A DNA stretch of 35,801 nt from RGIG5579 sp045543495 (GTDB taxonomy: Bacteria; Bacillota; Clostridia; Oscillospirales; SIG627): contig JAZQMO010000008.1 in NCBI GenBank assembly GCA_045543495.1, forward strand, positions 1-35,801, in the 5' to 3' direction. Both the position numbers and the translations under genes were made by a program. Positions 16,785-26,534 of this stretch are shown here, one piece after another. The notes under the pieces are model-generated. The model was not told the DNA's origin and made no database searches. It was given only the letters and a program-made list of their open reading frames with translations. The number at the start of each line of letters is the position of its first letter. Position 1 is the stretch's first letter.

Positions 16785-18230
16785 CTTCACAAGATGAATT
16801 TTTTTCAAAATATAGCGGGCATCGGGATCCTTGGCAATACAAAGGAAAATCCCGTAAACGCCGAAGAAGATCACCGCGGAAATGGCAAGGGTAACAAAAT
16901 CCCCGTAGCCCAAGCGAGGCACCCAGAAGGATGAGAGGCAGGCGGCAAGCGTTGCCAAAACAATTTTCCACAAATTTATTTGTTTGAAAATAGGAACGAT
17001 ATCCTCTCTAAGCACATAGCAATGAACCAAAACGCCGACCAATTCCGCAGAAAAAGTACCAATTGCGGCACCGGTAACACCAAGAATCGGAATCAGTATC
17101 AAATTCAAAACAAAATCCACCACAGCTCCCATAACAGAAGCTAACAGAACAACATTTTCCCGATTGGTGGGAATCAAAATCTGCACACCCGTTACGCTGG
17201 TAATACCAATGCAGACGATAGAGGGAGTGATGGCAACCATTGACAAAATAGCCTCATCATACCCTTCTCCCGCCAAAAAAAGCACACACGGTTTTGCAAA
17301 GATCATAAAATATGCTGAAAAAGGAACAGACATAAGCAAAACAACACGCAGCGCTTTATAAGCAATTTTCCAAAACTCATCCATTTGCTGCTTTTTAAAA
17401 TAAAAGGAAGCTCTCGGCAGTAAGGACGCCCCCAACGCAGTAACAACGCTGACAAGCATTAGTTTTACTTTGACAGAAACATTATAATAGCCAACATCTG
17501 CATCCGATCTCATAAAGCCGAGCATCACCGAATCCAAATGTGTATAGACTGTTGTAGCACAAACATAGAAAAACAAGATAAATACGGGTTTTAAGTGCTT
17601 CTTCACATCATATTGTCCCAAAGGACGAAGCTCCACATATTTTGACAACTGTGTCAAATTCAAAAGATAGGAGCCGGAGGAAGCAAAAACATTGATCGCT
17701 GCATAGATCAAATAATCCTGCGGATCTTTTACAAACAAGAACATGGCAACAAGTGCCACGGCCTTAAACGCTACGGATCGCAAGGTGATGTATCGGTACT
17801 GCTCCAAAGACTTAAACAACCACTCCATGCCAAAAGCACCGAGCAAAACCGAAATTCCCGTAATCCAATAAAGCGTTCTTTCTCCTTCAAATTTAGGAAC
17901 CGATTCGATGCAGATAAACAGTGCTGCAAAGGAGATCACCGTTGTCACCGCTTGAATGAAACAAAGCTCATGAACCGTTCGGGAGAGAGCTTGGCGATCT
18001 TCCCTGACCGCTGCACACGCACGGATCCCGTAGGTAGGAATTCCAAGCTGTGAAAACAGAGTAAAATAAGCAATTACGGAAATAGCAAGCTCTACCTTAC
18101 CGATTCCTTCCGCCTGCAAAATTCGGGAAATATAAGGGAAGGTGACCACATGAAAAATCATATTTGACATTGTCAAAAGGACATTCATCAAATAATTTAT
18201 GGTCAACGATGTTTTCTTCGTTTTTGTCAC
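16782..18230 (-). CDS. Wzx-like oligosaccharide flippase
   Basis: 482-aa polytopic membrane protein of the MATE/MOP-superfamily polysaccharide flippase type, expected to move lipid-linked repeat units across the cytoplasmic membrane. The family N-terminus is visible (INYLMNVLLTMSNMIFHVVTFPYISRIL, then GIGKVELAIS and QLGIPTYGIRA). About 12-14 hydrophobic segments follow, including LDSVMLGFMRSDADVGYYNVSVK and GVTGAAIGTFSAE. The start is a GTG at 18230 with AAAGGAG. Last gene of the operon, 50 nt after rfbC. Substrate unknown, probably the rhamnose-containing unit made by the upstream enzymes. Confidence 0.9.
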   Translation of the reverse strand: MTKTKKTSLTINYLMNVLLTMSNMIFHVVTFPYISRILQAEGIGKVELAISVIAYFTLFSQLGIPTYGIRACAAVREDRQALSRTVHELCFIQAVTTVISFAALFICIESVPKFEGERTLYWITGISVLLGAFGMEWLFKSLEQYRYITLRSVAFKAVALVAMFLFVKDPQDYLIYAAINVFASSGSYLLNLTQLSKYVELRPLGQYDVKKHLKPVFILFFYVCATTVYTHLDSVMLGFMRSDADVGYYNVSVKVKLMLVSVVTALGASLLPRASFYFKKQQMDEFWKIAYKALRVVLLMSVPFSAYFMIFAKPCVLFLAGEGYDEAILSMVAITPSIVCIGITSVTGVQILIPTNRENVVLLASVMGAVVDFVLNLILIPILGVTGAAIGTFSAELVGVLVHCYVLREDIVPIFKQINLWKIVLATLAACLSSFWVPRLGYGDFVTLAISAVIFFGVYGIFLCIAKDPDARYILKKIHLVK

Positions 18231-18280
18231 AGGTACTCCTTTCCTTAAAATCCGATCAATACAAAATCATAAGTCAATTC

Positions 18281-18883
18281 TTAAAAATGGAAGGTATCCT
18301 TTAAGCCGGACCATTTCTGATCCTTTTCGCTCAGGTTCAGAGGCGTTCCGTCGGACATGGTATAGCCTTCGGCAGAAGCACTGTTTTGATACTCGCCCAA
18401 AAGCTCTGGCCACTCAATACCGATCTCGGGATCGTTCCAGGCAAGGCCGCCCTCATCCCCGGGATGGTAAAAATCCGTCACCTTGTAGCAAAACTCCGCA
18501 GTATCGGAAAGAACCAAAAAGCCGTGAGCGAAGCCCTCGGAGATGTAAAACTGCTTTTTATTCTCCTCAGTCAATTCCACCCCAAACCACTTACCGTAGG
18601 TTTCAGAGCCGGAGCGCAGGTCAACGGCTACATCAAACACTCTGCCTTTGATGACACGAACCAATTTTCCCTGAGGAAACTCCTTCTGAAAATGAAGACC
18701 GCGAAGTACGCCCTTGACGGACATAGACTGATTGTCCTGCACAAAGACCATATTCAGCCCGTTTTCCTGCATATCACGCTGATTGTAGGTTTCCACAAAG
18801 TACCCACGGTTATCCCCGTGAACGGCAGGCTCGATGATATAAAGACCCTCAATGGGGCATTTTTCTACTTTGATCTGACCCAT
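18281..18883 (-). CDS. rfbC: dTDP-4-dehydrorhamnose 3,5-epimerase
   Basis: Third enzyme of dTDP-L-rhamnose synthesis, epimerising C3 and C5 of dTDP-4-keto-6-deoxyglucose. The 200-aa cupin-fold protein shows DNRGYFVETYNQRDM, FVQDNQSMS, the RGLHFQ motif with catalytic His near residue 60, KGRVFDVAVDLR and the GFAHGFLVLSD block. The ATG at 18883 has AAGGAGT and lies 2 nt beyond the rfbD stop; an upstream extension of 21 codons lies inside rfbD and is rejected. Confidence 0.95.
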   Translation of the reverse strand: MGQIKVEKCPIEGLYIIEPAVHGDNRGYFVETYNQRDMQENGLNMVFVQDNQSMSVKGVLRGLHFQKEFPQGKLVRVIKGRVFDVAVDLRSGSETYGKWFGVELTEENKKQFYISEGFAHGFLVLSDTAEFCYKVTDFYHPGDEGGLAWNDPEIGIEWPELLGEYQNSASAEGYTMSDGTPLNLSEKDQKWSGLKDTFHF

Positions 18884-18885
18884 AA

Positions 18886-19797
18886 TTACTCCTTGATCTC
18901 CCTTAAATATCTTGTCAGAGCATCCTGCCAGGCAGGAAGCGGGCAAAAACCCTTTTCCAAAAGCTTGGATTTATCCAAGCGGCTGTTGCGAGGTCTTGCG
19001 GCGGCAGACAGGCCGTACTCCTCCGTGGTGACGGGGACCACCTTGGTATCATATCCGGCCTGCCGGAAGATCTCACAAGTGAAATCGTACCAAGAAATGT
19101 AGCCTCCCTCATTGGTGGCGTGATAAGTACCGTATTTTTCGGTTTCTGCCATATCCACCAAAAGTCGTGCAAGATCAGGCATATAAGTGGGAGTACCGAT
19201 CTGATCGGAAACTACACGGACTGTATCATATTTTTTTCCAACATGCAACATGGTTTTTACGAAATTTTGACCATTTATTCCAAAGGCCCATGCAATACGA
19301 ACAATAAAATGCTCCTTCAAAGCATCTCTTACCGCTATTTCGCCGGCAAGCTTGGACTCACCGTATACATTCAAGGGGGCATAATCCTTCTGATCGGGAA
19401 GCCAAGGCACTTCGCCCTGACCGTCAAACACATAATCGGTGCTCAAGTAGATCATTTTGGTGCCTGCCTTCTTGGCGGCAAGAGCAAGATTGTTCGTACC
19501 GTCGGCATTGATGGCAAACACCTTGCCTCGGTTTTCCTCTGCCTCGGCAAGATCCACCGCAGTCCAAGCGGCGCAGTGAACGATGACATCGGGCTTAATC
19601 TCCCCGATCACAGCTCCAACGCTCTCGGCATCGGTAATATCCATAGAAACATAGGGCATTTGGTCTACACCTGTCCCTGCGATGCCGCTGTAAACGGGCG
19701 CCAGATCGCTTCCAACTCCCTCATAGCCTCTTTTTTTCAGCTCCAAGAGAACATCGTGTCCCAGTTGCCCGGCAACGCCGGTAACAAAAAACTTCAT
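18886..19797 (-). CDS. rfbD: dTDP-4-dehydrorhamnose reductase
   Basis: Last step of dTDP-L-rhamnose synthesis: NAD(P)H-dependent reduction at C4. 303-aa short-chain dehydrogenase with GVAGQLGHDV nucleotide-binding loop, HCAAWTAVDLAEAE, STDYVFDG and the YGESKLAGE catalytic Tyr-Lys pair, as in RmlD. ATG at 19797 with GGAGG; 11 nt after rfbB. Confidence 0.95.
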   Translation of the reverse strand: MKFFVTGVAGQLGHDVLLELKKRGYEGVGSDLAPVYSGIAGTGVDQMPYVSMDITDAESVGAVIGEIKPDVIVHCAAWTAVDLAEAEENRGKVFAINADGTNNLALAAKKAGTKMIYLSTDYVFDGQGEVPWLPDQKDYAPLNVYGESKLAGEIAVRDALKEHFIVRIAWAFGINGQNFVKTMLHVGKKYDTVRVVSDQIGTPTYMPDLARLLVDMAETEKYGTYHATNEGGYISWYDFTCEIFRQAGYDTKVVPVTTEEYGLSAAARPRNSRLDKSKLLEKGFCPLPAWQDALTRYLREIKE

Positions 19798-19808
19798 ACT
19801 GCCTCCGA

Positions 19809-20828
19809 TTAGCGGTTGGAATACATTTTTTCGTAGTAGTTCTGATATTCACCGGAAATGATGGTTTCCCACCACTCACGGTTATCCAGATACCACTGAA
19901 TGGTCTTTTGAATCCCGTCCACAAACTTGGTTTCGGGAAGCCATCCAAGCTCGCTGTGGATCTTAGTGGGATCAATGGCGTAGCGCATATCGTGACCCTT
20001 GCGGTCTGCTACATAGGTAATGAGGCTTTCGGGCTTCCCCAAAGCCTTGCAGATGATCTTCACGATATCAATATTCTTCATTTCATTATGGCCGCCGATA
20101 TTATAGACCTCCCCTACTCTGCCCTTATGAATAATAAGGTCAATGGCCTTGCAGTGATCCTCAACATACAGCCAGTCACGAACGTTGAGGCCCTCGCCGT
20201 ATACGGGAAGGGGCTTATCGTTCAAGGCATTGGCGATCATCAGAGGGATCAGCTTTTCGGGGAAATGATAGGGGCCGTAGTTGTTGGAGCAACGGCTGAT
20301 GGTAACGGGAAGGCCGAAGGTTCTGTGATAAGCGAGAACCAAAAGGTCGGCACCTGCCTTAGAGGAGGAATAGGGGCTGCTGGTATGAATGGGGGTCTCC
20401 TCTGTAAAGAACAGGTCGGGACGGTCCAAGGGAAGGTCACCGTACACCTCGTCGGTAGATACCTGATGATAACGGGTAATGCCGTACTTGCGGCAAGCAT
20501 CCATCAAAACCTGAGTGCCGAGAATATTGGTCTGCAAAAAGACCTCGGGATTCTCAATGGAGCGATCCACGTGGCTCTCGGCAGCAAAGTTCACCACCAC
20601 GTCGATCTTCTCTTCCTCAAACAGAGCATAAACGGCCTTGCGGTCACAAATGTCAGCCTTTACAAAGCGGAAATTGGGATTGTCCATCACGGGAGCAAGG
20701 GTGGAAAGATTGCCTGCATAGGTAAGCTTATCCAAGCAGATAATGCGATAATCAGGATATTTTTTCAGCATATGGAATACAAAGTTGCTTCCGATGAATC
20801 CGGCGCCGCCGGTTACAATGATCGTCAT
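19809..20828 (-). CDS. rfbB: dTDP-glucose 4,6-dehydratase
   Basis: Second enzyme of the dTDP-L-rhamnose route. 339-aa extended SDR with the GGAGFIGSNF Rossmann loop, AAESHVDRSI, the TDEVYGDL motif and YSSSKAGAD (catalytic Tyr and Lys), plus SNNYGPYHFPEKLIP and LYVEDHCKAI in the substrate region, all typical of RmlB. ATG at 20828 with AGAGG; 12 nt after rfbA. Confidence 0.96.
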   Translation of the reverse strand: MTIIVTGGAGFIGSNFVFHMLKKYPDYRIICLDKLTYAGNLSTLAPVMDNPNFRFVKADICDRKAVYALFEEEKIDVVVNFAAESHVDRSIENPEVFLQTNILGTQVLMDACRKYGITRYHQVSTDEVYGDLPLDRPDLFFTEETPIHTSSPYSSSKAGADLLVLAYHRTFGLPVTISRCSNNYGPYHFPEKLIPLMIANALNDKPLPVYGEGLNVRDWLYVEDHCKAIDLIIHKGRVGEVYNIGGHNEMKNIDIVKIICKALGKPESLITYVADRKGHDMRYAIDPTKIHSELGWLPETKFVDGIQKTIQWYLDNREWWETIISGEYQNYYEKMYSNR

Positions 20829-20840
20829 ATTGCTTACCTC

Positions 20841-21743
20841 TCAGTCTTTCTTGATCTTATCAACATATTTTCCGTCCAACACATCCTTGAGATATTGCCC
20901 GTACTGATTCTTTTTCATTACTTCATACGTAGCCATCACTTCTTCTCGGGTGATCCAGCCGTTGGAATAGGCAATATCCTCCAAACAAGCAAGCTTGCGG
21001 TGCTGATGCTTTTCCATAGTCATTACAAAGTTTGTAGCCTCCACAAGGCTTTCGTGGGTGCCGGTATCCAGCCAGGTAAAGCCTTGACCCAAAAGCTCCA
21101 CGTTCAATTCGCCCTGCTCGAGATAAATACGGTTCAGATCAGTGATCTCAAGCTCTCCACGGGCGGAGGGCTTGAGTCCCTTGGCATATTCTACCACACG
21201 GTTATCATAGAAATAAAGGCCGGTTACGCAGTAATTGCTCTTGGGCTTCTGAGGCTTTTCTTCAATGGAAACAGCTCTGCCCTCGGCATCAAATTCCACA
21301 ATACCGAAGCGTTCGGGGTCATCCACATAATAGCCGAATACGGTGGCGCCTTTTCCGTTTTCTGCATTTTCAACGGCGTTCTGCAATCTCTTTTTCAAGC
21401 CGTGACCTGCGAAAATGTTATCTCCCAGCACCATGGCGGCAGTATCGTTTCCGATAAAATCGGCACCGATGATAAAGGCCTGTGCCAATCCGTCGGGTGA
21501 GGGCTGAATGGCATAGCTTAATTTTACGCCAAACTGATGACCGTCTCCCAAAAGATCCTGAAAGCGGGGGGTATCCTGGGGAGTGGAAATGATCAGAATA
21601 TCACGAATGCCTGCGCTCATGAGAACGGACATAGGATAATAGATCATAGGCTTATCATAAATGGGAAGAAGCTGCTTGGAGGTGACCTTGGTCAAGGGAT
21701 AAAGTCTTGTGCCGGAGCCTCCGGCGAGAATAATACCTTTCAT
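20841..21743 (-). CDS. rfbA: Glucose-1-phosphate thymidylyltransferase
   Basis: First enzyme of dTDP-L-rhamnose synthesis, joining dTTP and glucose-1-phosphate. About 300 aa with the GGSGTRLYPLT nucleotide loop, KQLLPIYDKPMIYYP, LGDNIFAGHG, and GLYFYD and EITDLNR blocks, full length for RmlA. Two ATGs in tandem (21746 and 21743) share the AAGGAG site; I take 21743, which gives the usual MKGIILAGG start. The wzy-like gene stops 2-5 nt upstream. Confidence 0.95.
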   Translation of the reverse strand: MKGIILAGGSGTRLYPLTKVTSKQLLPIYDKPMIYYPMSVLMSAGIRDILIISTPQDTPRFQDLLGDGHQFGVKLSYAIQPSPDGLAQAFIIGADFIGNDTAAMVLGDNIFAGHGLKKRLQNAVENAENGKGATVFGYYVDDPERFGIVEFDAEGRAVSIEEKPQKPKSNYCVTGLYFYDNRVVEYAKGLKPSARGELEITDLNRIYLEQGELNVELLGQGFTWLDTGTHESLVEATNFVMTMEKHQHRKLACLEDIAYSNGWITREEVMATYEVMKKNQYGQYLKDVLDGKYVDKIKKD

Positions 21744-21748
21744 CATCT

Positions 21749-23164
21749 CTACTCCTTACTTTTCTTTTTAGATACAAAATGTACAGAGGAAGCTAAAAAC
21801 ATAAGAAAAATCGTTCCCCAAAACATCCAAATTTCAAATTGATCGATCCATCCCGAAAAGAATGCAAGAACAACAGGATTCATTGCGTTACCTAACGCCA
21901 TTAAGGAAAAAGGTCCTTTTAAATGAGAATAAGCGCTTTGAAACAGACCAAATACAAATGCCCACAAAAAAGAGAAAAAAACAACTCCGAGAGCGTGAAA
22001 ATCATAGTAAAAAATACCGAAAAAGTTGGTCGTATTCAAATGAGGTGAAACTTGGTAATACTCTGCATTCTCAAGCCGCTTTTCAAGCTGATCGGAACGC
22101 AGAAGAACATTAAACGGCTTTAACTGGCGCAGGCCGTATGTACATTCCTTAGAGTGTAACACTGCCTCATTAAAGTTATCGTGGCTTACGGTTAAATACC
22201 CATACAGAAAAGCAACCTTGGGGGGCAATTGAAAGTAAGAATATGAAATATCCTCTGAGGTTACCGTCTCACTTTCATTATTCTCCCCAAGCTCAATTTT
22301 AGTGGGAGCGAAAACAATACTCAAATAATCATCGGTATAGGAGCGAAGATTGGAGGCAAACAAATATACGGCCATAATCGCCACTATACAGAAAATCAAA
22401 GCAACAAGACTCTTTTTGTGGGTGTAAAAGAATACTGTGGAAAACACAAGTGCACTGATTACAAAAACTCCGCGAGATACTACCAAAATGGGAAACAGAA
22501 TCACATTGTAAAAAATGAGAACCCAAAGAACGATCTTTTTCCACAAAGCCAGCGGCTGAGATCTCAGGCAGTAATAGCAAAGACCGGAAATTGTTGTTGC
22601 AGCCACGGAAAAAATGTGAAATTTTGTGTAAAAATTGCGGTATGCATAAATATCATTTGAGAAGCAAGGAAGAAAACCCTTGATCCACACATTAATACTA
22701 AAGCAAGCAATCCCCACAGCCCCAACAATCAAACAGATCCAAAAAATTCGTTTTCCTTCGAAATGAAACGAACGGAATCTTTCTTTGATTCTACTCGCTA
22801 TGCCACCGATCTTTCTTTCTCCAAAACGAATGCCCGCCAGAGCTCCCAGTTGAAAACAACCGAATCCTGCTGCAGAAAGGATCCAGGTTGCGCTTTCCCA
22901 CTGCTTTTGATAATCGGTTAATCTCAAGGAGGCTAAAGAAAGAGTCAAAAGCCAAACTGCAAAAAAGATCGCTCGGATATCCATCCAATTTCGGTCAGTC
23001 AAGCAAAACACGATATAAAAGTAGCCAAAAAGTGCACCAATAAATAAAACCAGTGAGCACAAAAAATGATTGATTGGATTAAGAAATGCACAAAACGCAA
23101 CCAAGAAAAATCCAACAAACGCCGGCATCAATCGTTTAAACATCTCACTCTTGTAAAACAGCAT
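21749..23164 (-). CDS. Wzy-like polysaccharide repeat-unit polymerase
   Basis: 471-aa polytopic membrane protein with about 11-12 hydrophobic segments and one long polar loop (about residues 280-385, including YLSIVFAPTKIELGENNESETVTSEDISYSYFQLPPKVAFLYGYLTVSHDNF). This topology and its place among glycosyltransferases and a Wzx flippase fit an O-antigen/capsule polymerase. Such polymerases have little sequence identity, so the call leans on topology and context. ATG at 23164 follows GGAGG with a rather long 11-nt spacer; a second ATG seven codons later is possible. Confidence 0.75.
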   Translation of the reverse strand: MLFYKSEMFKRLMPAFVGFFLVAFCAFLNPINHFLCSLVLFIGALFGYFYIVFCLTDRNWMDIRAIFFAVWLLTLSLASLRLTDYQKQWESATWILSAAGFGCFQLGALAGIRFGERKIGGIASRIKERFRSFHFEGKRIFWICLIVGAVGIACFSINVWIKGFLPCFSNDIYAYRNFYTKFHIFSVAATTISGLCYYCLRSQPLALWKKIVLWVLIFYNVILFPILVVSRGVFVISALVFSTVFFYTHKKSLVALIFCIVAIMAVYLFASNLRSYTDDYLSIVFAPTKIELGENNESETVTSEDISYSYFQLPPKVAFLYGYLTVSHDNFNEAVLHSKECTYGLRQLKPFNVLLRSDQLEKRLENAEYYQVSPHLNTTNFFGIFYYDFHALGVVFFSFLWAFVFGLFQSAYSHLKGPFSLMALGNAMNPVVLAFFSGWIDQFEIWMFWGTIFLMFLASSVHFVSKKKSKE

Positions 23165-23188
23165 ATGAAACCAATCCTCCGAGACGCT

Positions 23189-24127
23189 TTATGCGCCGAA
23201 CAATACAAGCCACAGATCGCAGATAAATGACTTGAACCGCAGGTTCTTTCCTTTTTTACCGCAATAAAGGCTGATTACTTTTTTTAAGCTTTTTTCATTC
23301 AGAGCACGCTCTCGTTCACGAACAAGTAACAGACGCTCTTCCACGATCATTTTTGTTTTGTCTCCAACCGGGAGATCAAATTCAACAAAATTCTCGCATA
23401 ACTTCCGATAATCGGCAATATCCTTTAATTTTCGATCCAAATTCAACAGTTTGGAAACTCGATGTTCTTCTCTTGCTGTATTATTTTCATGTCTTCTGTG
23501 GTAAGCACCAAGATAATGATATTCGTAAAAACTATCCGAATCACACGCAAGGGAAACCAAAACAAAATCGTGTGCCACCTTGCAATCGTTTGCCTTGGCA
23601 ATCAGATCTCGATAATAGCTGTTTCTCAAGCACATCAGCATTCCGGGCCAGCGATAAGCTCTCACCACCTGCTGCATTGAAACGGGAACGATCTTCTCAT
23701 CCTGATTTGCCTTGGGCTCCACTAAGCTGTGCTGCTCTTCACCGGTGGAATCAATGATTCCGTAACGACAGCAAAGAAGGTTGATTTCTTCCCTCTTTTC
23801 CATCAAGGATGCCATTTTTTCTATTTTATCTTCCTTCCAAATATCGTCCTGATCCGAAAGAAAGACAAGATCCTCCTCACAAAGGGAAATGGCACGATAA
23901 AAATTACGGATATATCCGAGATTTTCTGGATTTTCATACAAAAACCAATGATCCTGTAAACCATTTTCGAGTATATAAGAACGAACGAGCGCAACCGTGT
24001 TGTCTTTGGAACCATCATCACAAAGCACAACACGATCTGCCCTTCTCGTTTGATTTCGAAGAGAATCCAACTGCTCTTTCAGAAACTTTTCACCGTTATA
24101 CAAACAAACCGCAACTGCAGTCGTCAA
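23189..24127 (-). CDS. Family 2 glycosyltransferase (rhamnosyltransferase-like)
   Basis: About 312-aa GT-A fold, inverting glycosyltransferase. AVCLYNGEKFLKEQLDSLRNQT, VLCDDGSKDNT and LSDQDDIWKEDKI carry the nucleotide-sugar and metal-binding Asp residues; the DQDDIW form is common in rhamnosyl- and galactosyltransferases of capsule loci. The start is not an ATG: a TTG at 24127 has AGGGGTG with a 6-nt spacer and gives the usual GT2 beginning (TTAVAVCLYNG). The frame continues to a TTG at 24148 that overlaps the upstream gene's stop but has a weak site. Likely adds one sugar of the repeat unit. Confidence 0.85.
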   Translation of the reverse strand: MTTAVAVCLYNGEKFLKEQLDSLRNQTRRADRVVLCDDGSKDNTVALVRSYILENGLQDHWFLYENPENLGYIRNFYRAISLCEEDLVFLSDQDDIWKEDKIEKMASLMEKREEINLLCCRYGIIDSTGEEQHSLVEPKANQDEKIVPVSMQQVVRAYRWPGMLMCLRNSYYRDLIAKANDCKVAHDFVLVSLACDSDSFYEYHYLGAYHRRHENNTAREEHRVSKLLNLDRKLKDIADYRKLCENFVEFDLPVGDKTKMIVEERLLLVRERERALNEKSLKKVISLYCGKKGKNLRFKSFICDLWLVLFGA

Positions 24128-24144
24128 TGATTTCACCCCTTTAA

Positions 24145-25110
24145 TCAATTCCGAAACATCAAACGGCTCACAACATAAAAGAGCCGTTTGGAAAACAAAA
24201 GCAAGTACCCTGCCATCCTGGTCATAAAGGGTTGACAGGAAATCTGATTCCGATAAAGCGCAGGAGATACGGAATCCGTGATCTGACGAAACGCCTTATA
24301 CTCCATCTGTAAGGCTGAAAATCGAAAGCTGGAAAGATAAAAACGACCTGCTGAAACAGAGAAAAACATCTTAACGGCCGGACGATCCAACCCTTTAAGC
24401 TCTTCATTCATTTTCCGAAAGCTTGCCAGACCGCTCATAAATTTATCCACATTCACACTATGGCTCAAAGAATTGCTATAGCAATAATAAAGATAAATCA
24501 CGTTGCTGATCCGCATAATGCGATCGGCATAAGCAATCGCACGAGTAACAAAGGTATTGTCTTCACAATAGCGACAATTTTCGTCGTAAAAAAGATCATT
24601 TTTTATAAAAAACTCACGATTGAAGAGCATACATACGTGAGGAAACCAAGCAGTATAATGATCCTTCATACAAAGCTCGGGAGAAATAGGCTTAGCCTCC
24701 AATTCTCCCACACAGCAAGGCCCGGGATCTTTGTTTTCGGGAACCATTTTATACTGGGCGTAAGCAAAATCCGCATTATTCTCCGAGGCGGCACGGTAAA
24801 GGTAAAGAAGAAATTCGGGCAAAAACACATCATCGCAATCGATGCAAACGGTCCAGGGAGCTTCGGCAAGTCTCAATCCGGTATTTCTTGCAGCGGCGGC
24901 TCCGCCGTTTTCACGAGAAATCACCTTATGAGGAAAGGTCACGTGCTTTAATCCTTCCTCCAATCTGACCAAAGAATCGTCAGAAGAACCATCATTCACA
25001 AAAATGACACGAAAATCACGAAACAACTGTTTTTCAAAATTTTGAAGCATGCCGGAAATATGGCAACTTGCATTATAGATCGGTACAATAACGTCGATTA
25101 AGGCAGACAT
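24145..25110 (-). CDS. Family 2 glycosyltransferase
   Basis: 321-aa GT-A glycosyltransferase. The N-terminal half is canonical: DVIVPIYNASCHISGML, FVNDGSSDDS, SRENGGAAAARNTGL, and CIDCDDVFLPEFL with the DxD metal motif. The C-terminal half is divergent, with a hydrophobic/basic end (LLLFSKRLFYVVSRLMFRN) that may touch the membrane. ATG at 25110 directly abuts the acyltransferase stop and has GGGAGAG. Acceptor and donor unknown. Confidence 0.88.
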   Translation of the reverse strand: MSALIDVIVPIYNASCHISGMLQNFEKQLFRDFRVIFVNDGSSDDSLVRLEEGLKHVTFPHKVISRENGGAAAARNTGLRLAEAPWTVCIDCDDVFLPEFLLYLYRAASENNADFAYAQYKMVPENKDPGPCCVGELEAKPISPELCMKDHYTAWFPHVCMLFNREFFIKNDLFYDENCRYCEDNTFVTRAIAYADRIMRISNVIYLYYCYSNSLSHSVNVDKFMSGLASFRKMNEELKGLDRPAVKMFFSVSAGRFYLSSFRFSALQMEYKAFRQITDSVSPALYRNQISCQPFMTRMAGYLLLFSKRLFYVVSRLMFRN

Positions 25111-25677
25111 TCAAGCTCTCTCCCATTGTTTTGATTCAAAATTATATTTTTTAATAACCTTGGCGGGTGCGCCCGCAACAATGCAGTAATCGGGGATCTG
25201 TCCCTTTACCACGGCGTGGGCCCCTACAATGCAACCGTTTCCGATGGTTGCGCCGGGTAAAATTGCAGCCCCCTCACCGATCCAAACCTGATTCCCGATG
25301 GAAACGGGTGAGGTGGTAAGAGGTCTTTCGTCCGGCGGTACGGTGGGGTCGGAAAAATTGTCCCCATGATTGGTATCGCTGATAAAAATATGACTGGCCA
25401 TCAAGCAGTCGGAACCAATCACAACTGATTCGGATGCAACAATATGAACACGGTCTCCTATTTTACAGTTATCACCGATCTTCAGCGTTTTTTCATCTTT
25501 TTTGGAAAAAATCTCAATGCGACAACCATATCCAGTGGTAAATCCCTTGTGAAATTCAAATCCCTTGCGACCGCGAATGTAAATAGGACGTCGGATCAGA
25601 CGTGCGGGACGATAAAACAACTTAGTCAATACAAGACTGTAACAATTTTTGATCCACTCGGAAGGGCTGTAGTGCAT
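25111..25677 (-). CDS. Hexapeptide-repeat acyltransferase (WcaF/maltose-O-acetyltransferase type)
   Basis: 188-aa left-handed beta-helix acetyltransferase, expected to O- or N-acetylate a sugar of the polysaccharide. Hexapeptide repeats run from about residue 75 (KIGDNCKIGDRVHIVAS) to 175 (WIGEGAAILPGATIGNGCIVGAHAVVKGQIPDYCIVAGAPAKVI). The catalytic His lies in SDTNHGDNF near residue 103. The ATG at 25677 overlaps the upstream SDR stop as TAATG and has AGAGGAG; a 17-codon upstream extension is rejected. Confidence 0.88.
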   Translation of the reverse strand: MHYSPSEWIKNCYSLVLTKLFYRPARLIRRPIYIRGRKGFEFHKGFTTGYGCRIEIFSKKDEKTLKIGDNCKIGDRVHIVASESVVIGSDCLMASHIFISDTNHGDNFSDPTVPPDERPLTTSPVSIGNQVWIGEGAAILPGATIGNGCIVGAHAVVKGQIPDYCIVAGAPAKVIKKYNFESKQWERA

Positions 25678-26522
25678 TACAAATTCTCCTCTTGCAGGAT
25701 CTTGCGGATCAGATCGGCATCCCCCCAAACGCCGGGGGAATCGTAAGGACGATCGGGAAAAGCACCGTATTGCAAACGAATTTTGAGACCACGCTCACGA
25801 ATGAATCTTTCGACCATTTCTCCCAAACTGATCGGAACTCCGCTGCAGCAGTTCACCACGCCGCAGTAGGTGTCCTGAACGGTAGCGGCAGCAATCTGAT
25901 GTGCCAATTCTTCCACAGAAAGAAAATCGTACAGATTCTTCCCCGATGTAAAGGGGAAATACTCCTTTCCTTCCTTTTCGGCCGACAGGATCTTGGCTAA
26001 AACAGAGTGATTTCTTTCGTCGTCCCCATAGATATAAAAGCCGCGGATCCAATGATAAGAGATTTCTTTTCCTTTTAGGTAGATCTCCAGTGCTTGACGA
26101 AGCGCATTTTTAGCGATTCCGTAATATGATTGAGGATTGGCAGGAGTATCATTTTGAATGGCTCCCTCCCAATAACCAATCTCGTGCATGGTGCCCATTA
26201 CGGAAAGATGCTTTATCCCTGCCTCGACCATTCTCTGCAGGAAGGCAAGATGCATAGAAAGATCCGAAAGATGGGAGTCGGCATTATGCTGAAATCCGTT
26301 TCTCCAAACCAAATGAACCAAATAATCCGGTTCACCACTTAAGCGAAACACATCAATATCAGAATCAAACACATCGGCAGAAAGCCGCTCGGCCCCTTCA
26401 GGGACACGGTCAAAATTCAAATCGCAAGCGACAACCTCAAATCCTCGACGGAGAAACTCAGAGACCAAATGAGTGCCGATGTAGCCATTGGCACCCGTAA
26501 TTAAAACTCTGTTGTGACTCAT
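25677..26522 (-). CDS. NAD-dependent epimerase/dehydratase (extended SDR)
   Basis: 281-aa sugar-nucleotide SDR. VLITGANGYIGTHLVSEFL is the dinucleotide loop; HLVWRNGF replaces the more usual HLAA motif; YYGIAKNALRQ supplies the catalytic Tyr and Lys; the FYIYGDDERNHSVLAKIL and GEMVER regions match the substrate half. The exact sugar conversion is not apparent. ATG at 26522 with AGAGGAG. Lies between the CgeB-like and acyltransferase genes, so it probably makes a second nucleotide sugar besides dTDP-rhamnose. Confidence 0.85.
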   Translation of the reverse strand: MSHNRVLITGANGYIGTHLVSEFLRRGFEVVACDLNFDRVPEGAERLSADVFDSDIDVFRLSGEPDYLVHLVWRNGFQHNADSHLSDLSMHLAFLQRMVEAGIKHLSVMGTMHEIGYWEGAIQNDTPANPQSYYGIAKNALRQALEIYLKGKEISYHWIRGFYIYGDDERNHSVLAKILSAEKEGKEYFPFTSGKNLYDFLSVEELAHQIAAATVQDTYCGVVNCCSGVPISLGEMVERFIRERGLKIRLQYGAFPDRPYDSPGVWGDADLIRKILQEENL

Positions 26523-26534
26523 AATAAAACTCCT

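Noticed and set aside
19908..21500. 530-aa plus-strand open frame opposite rfbB and rfbA
   Set aside because: Antisense to two well-conserved enzymes, spans their junction, and shows no domain or ribosome binding site.
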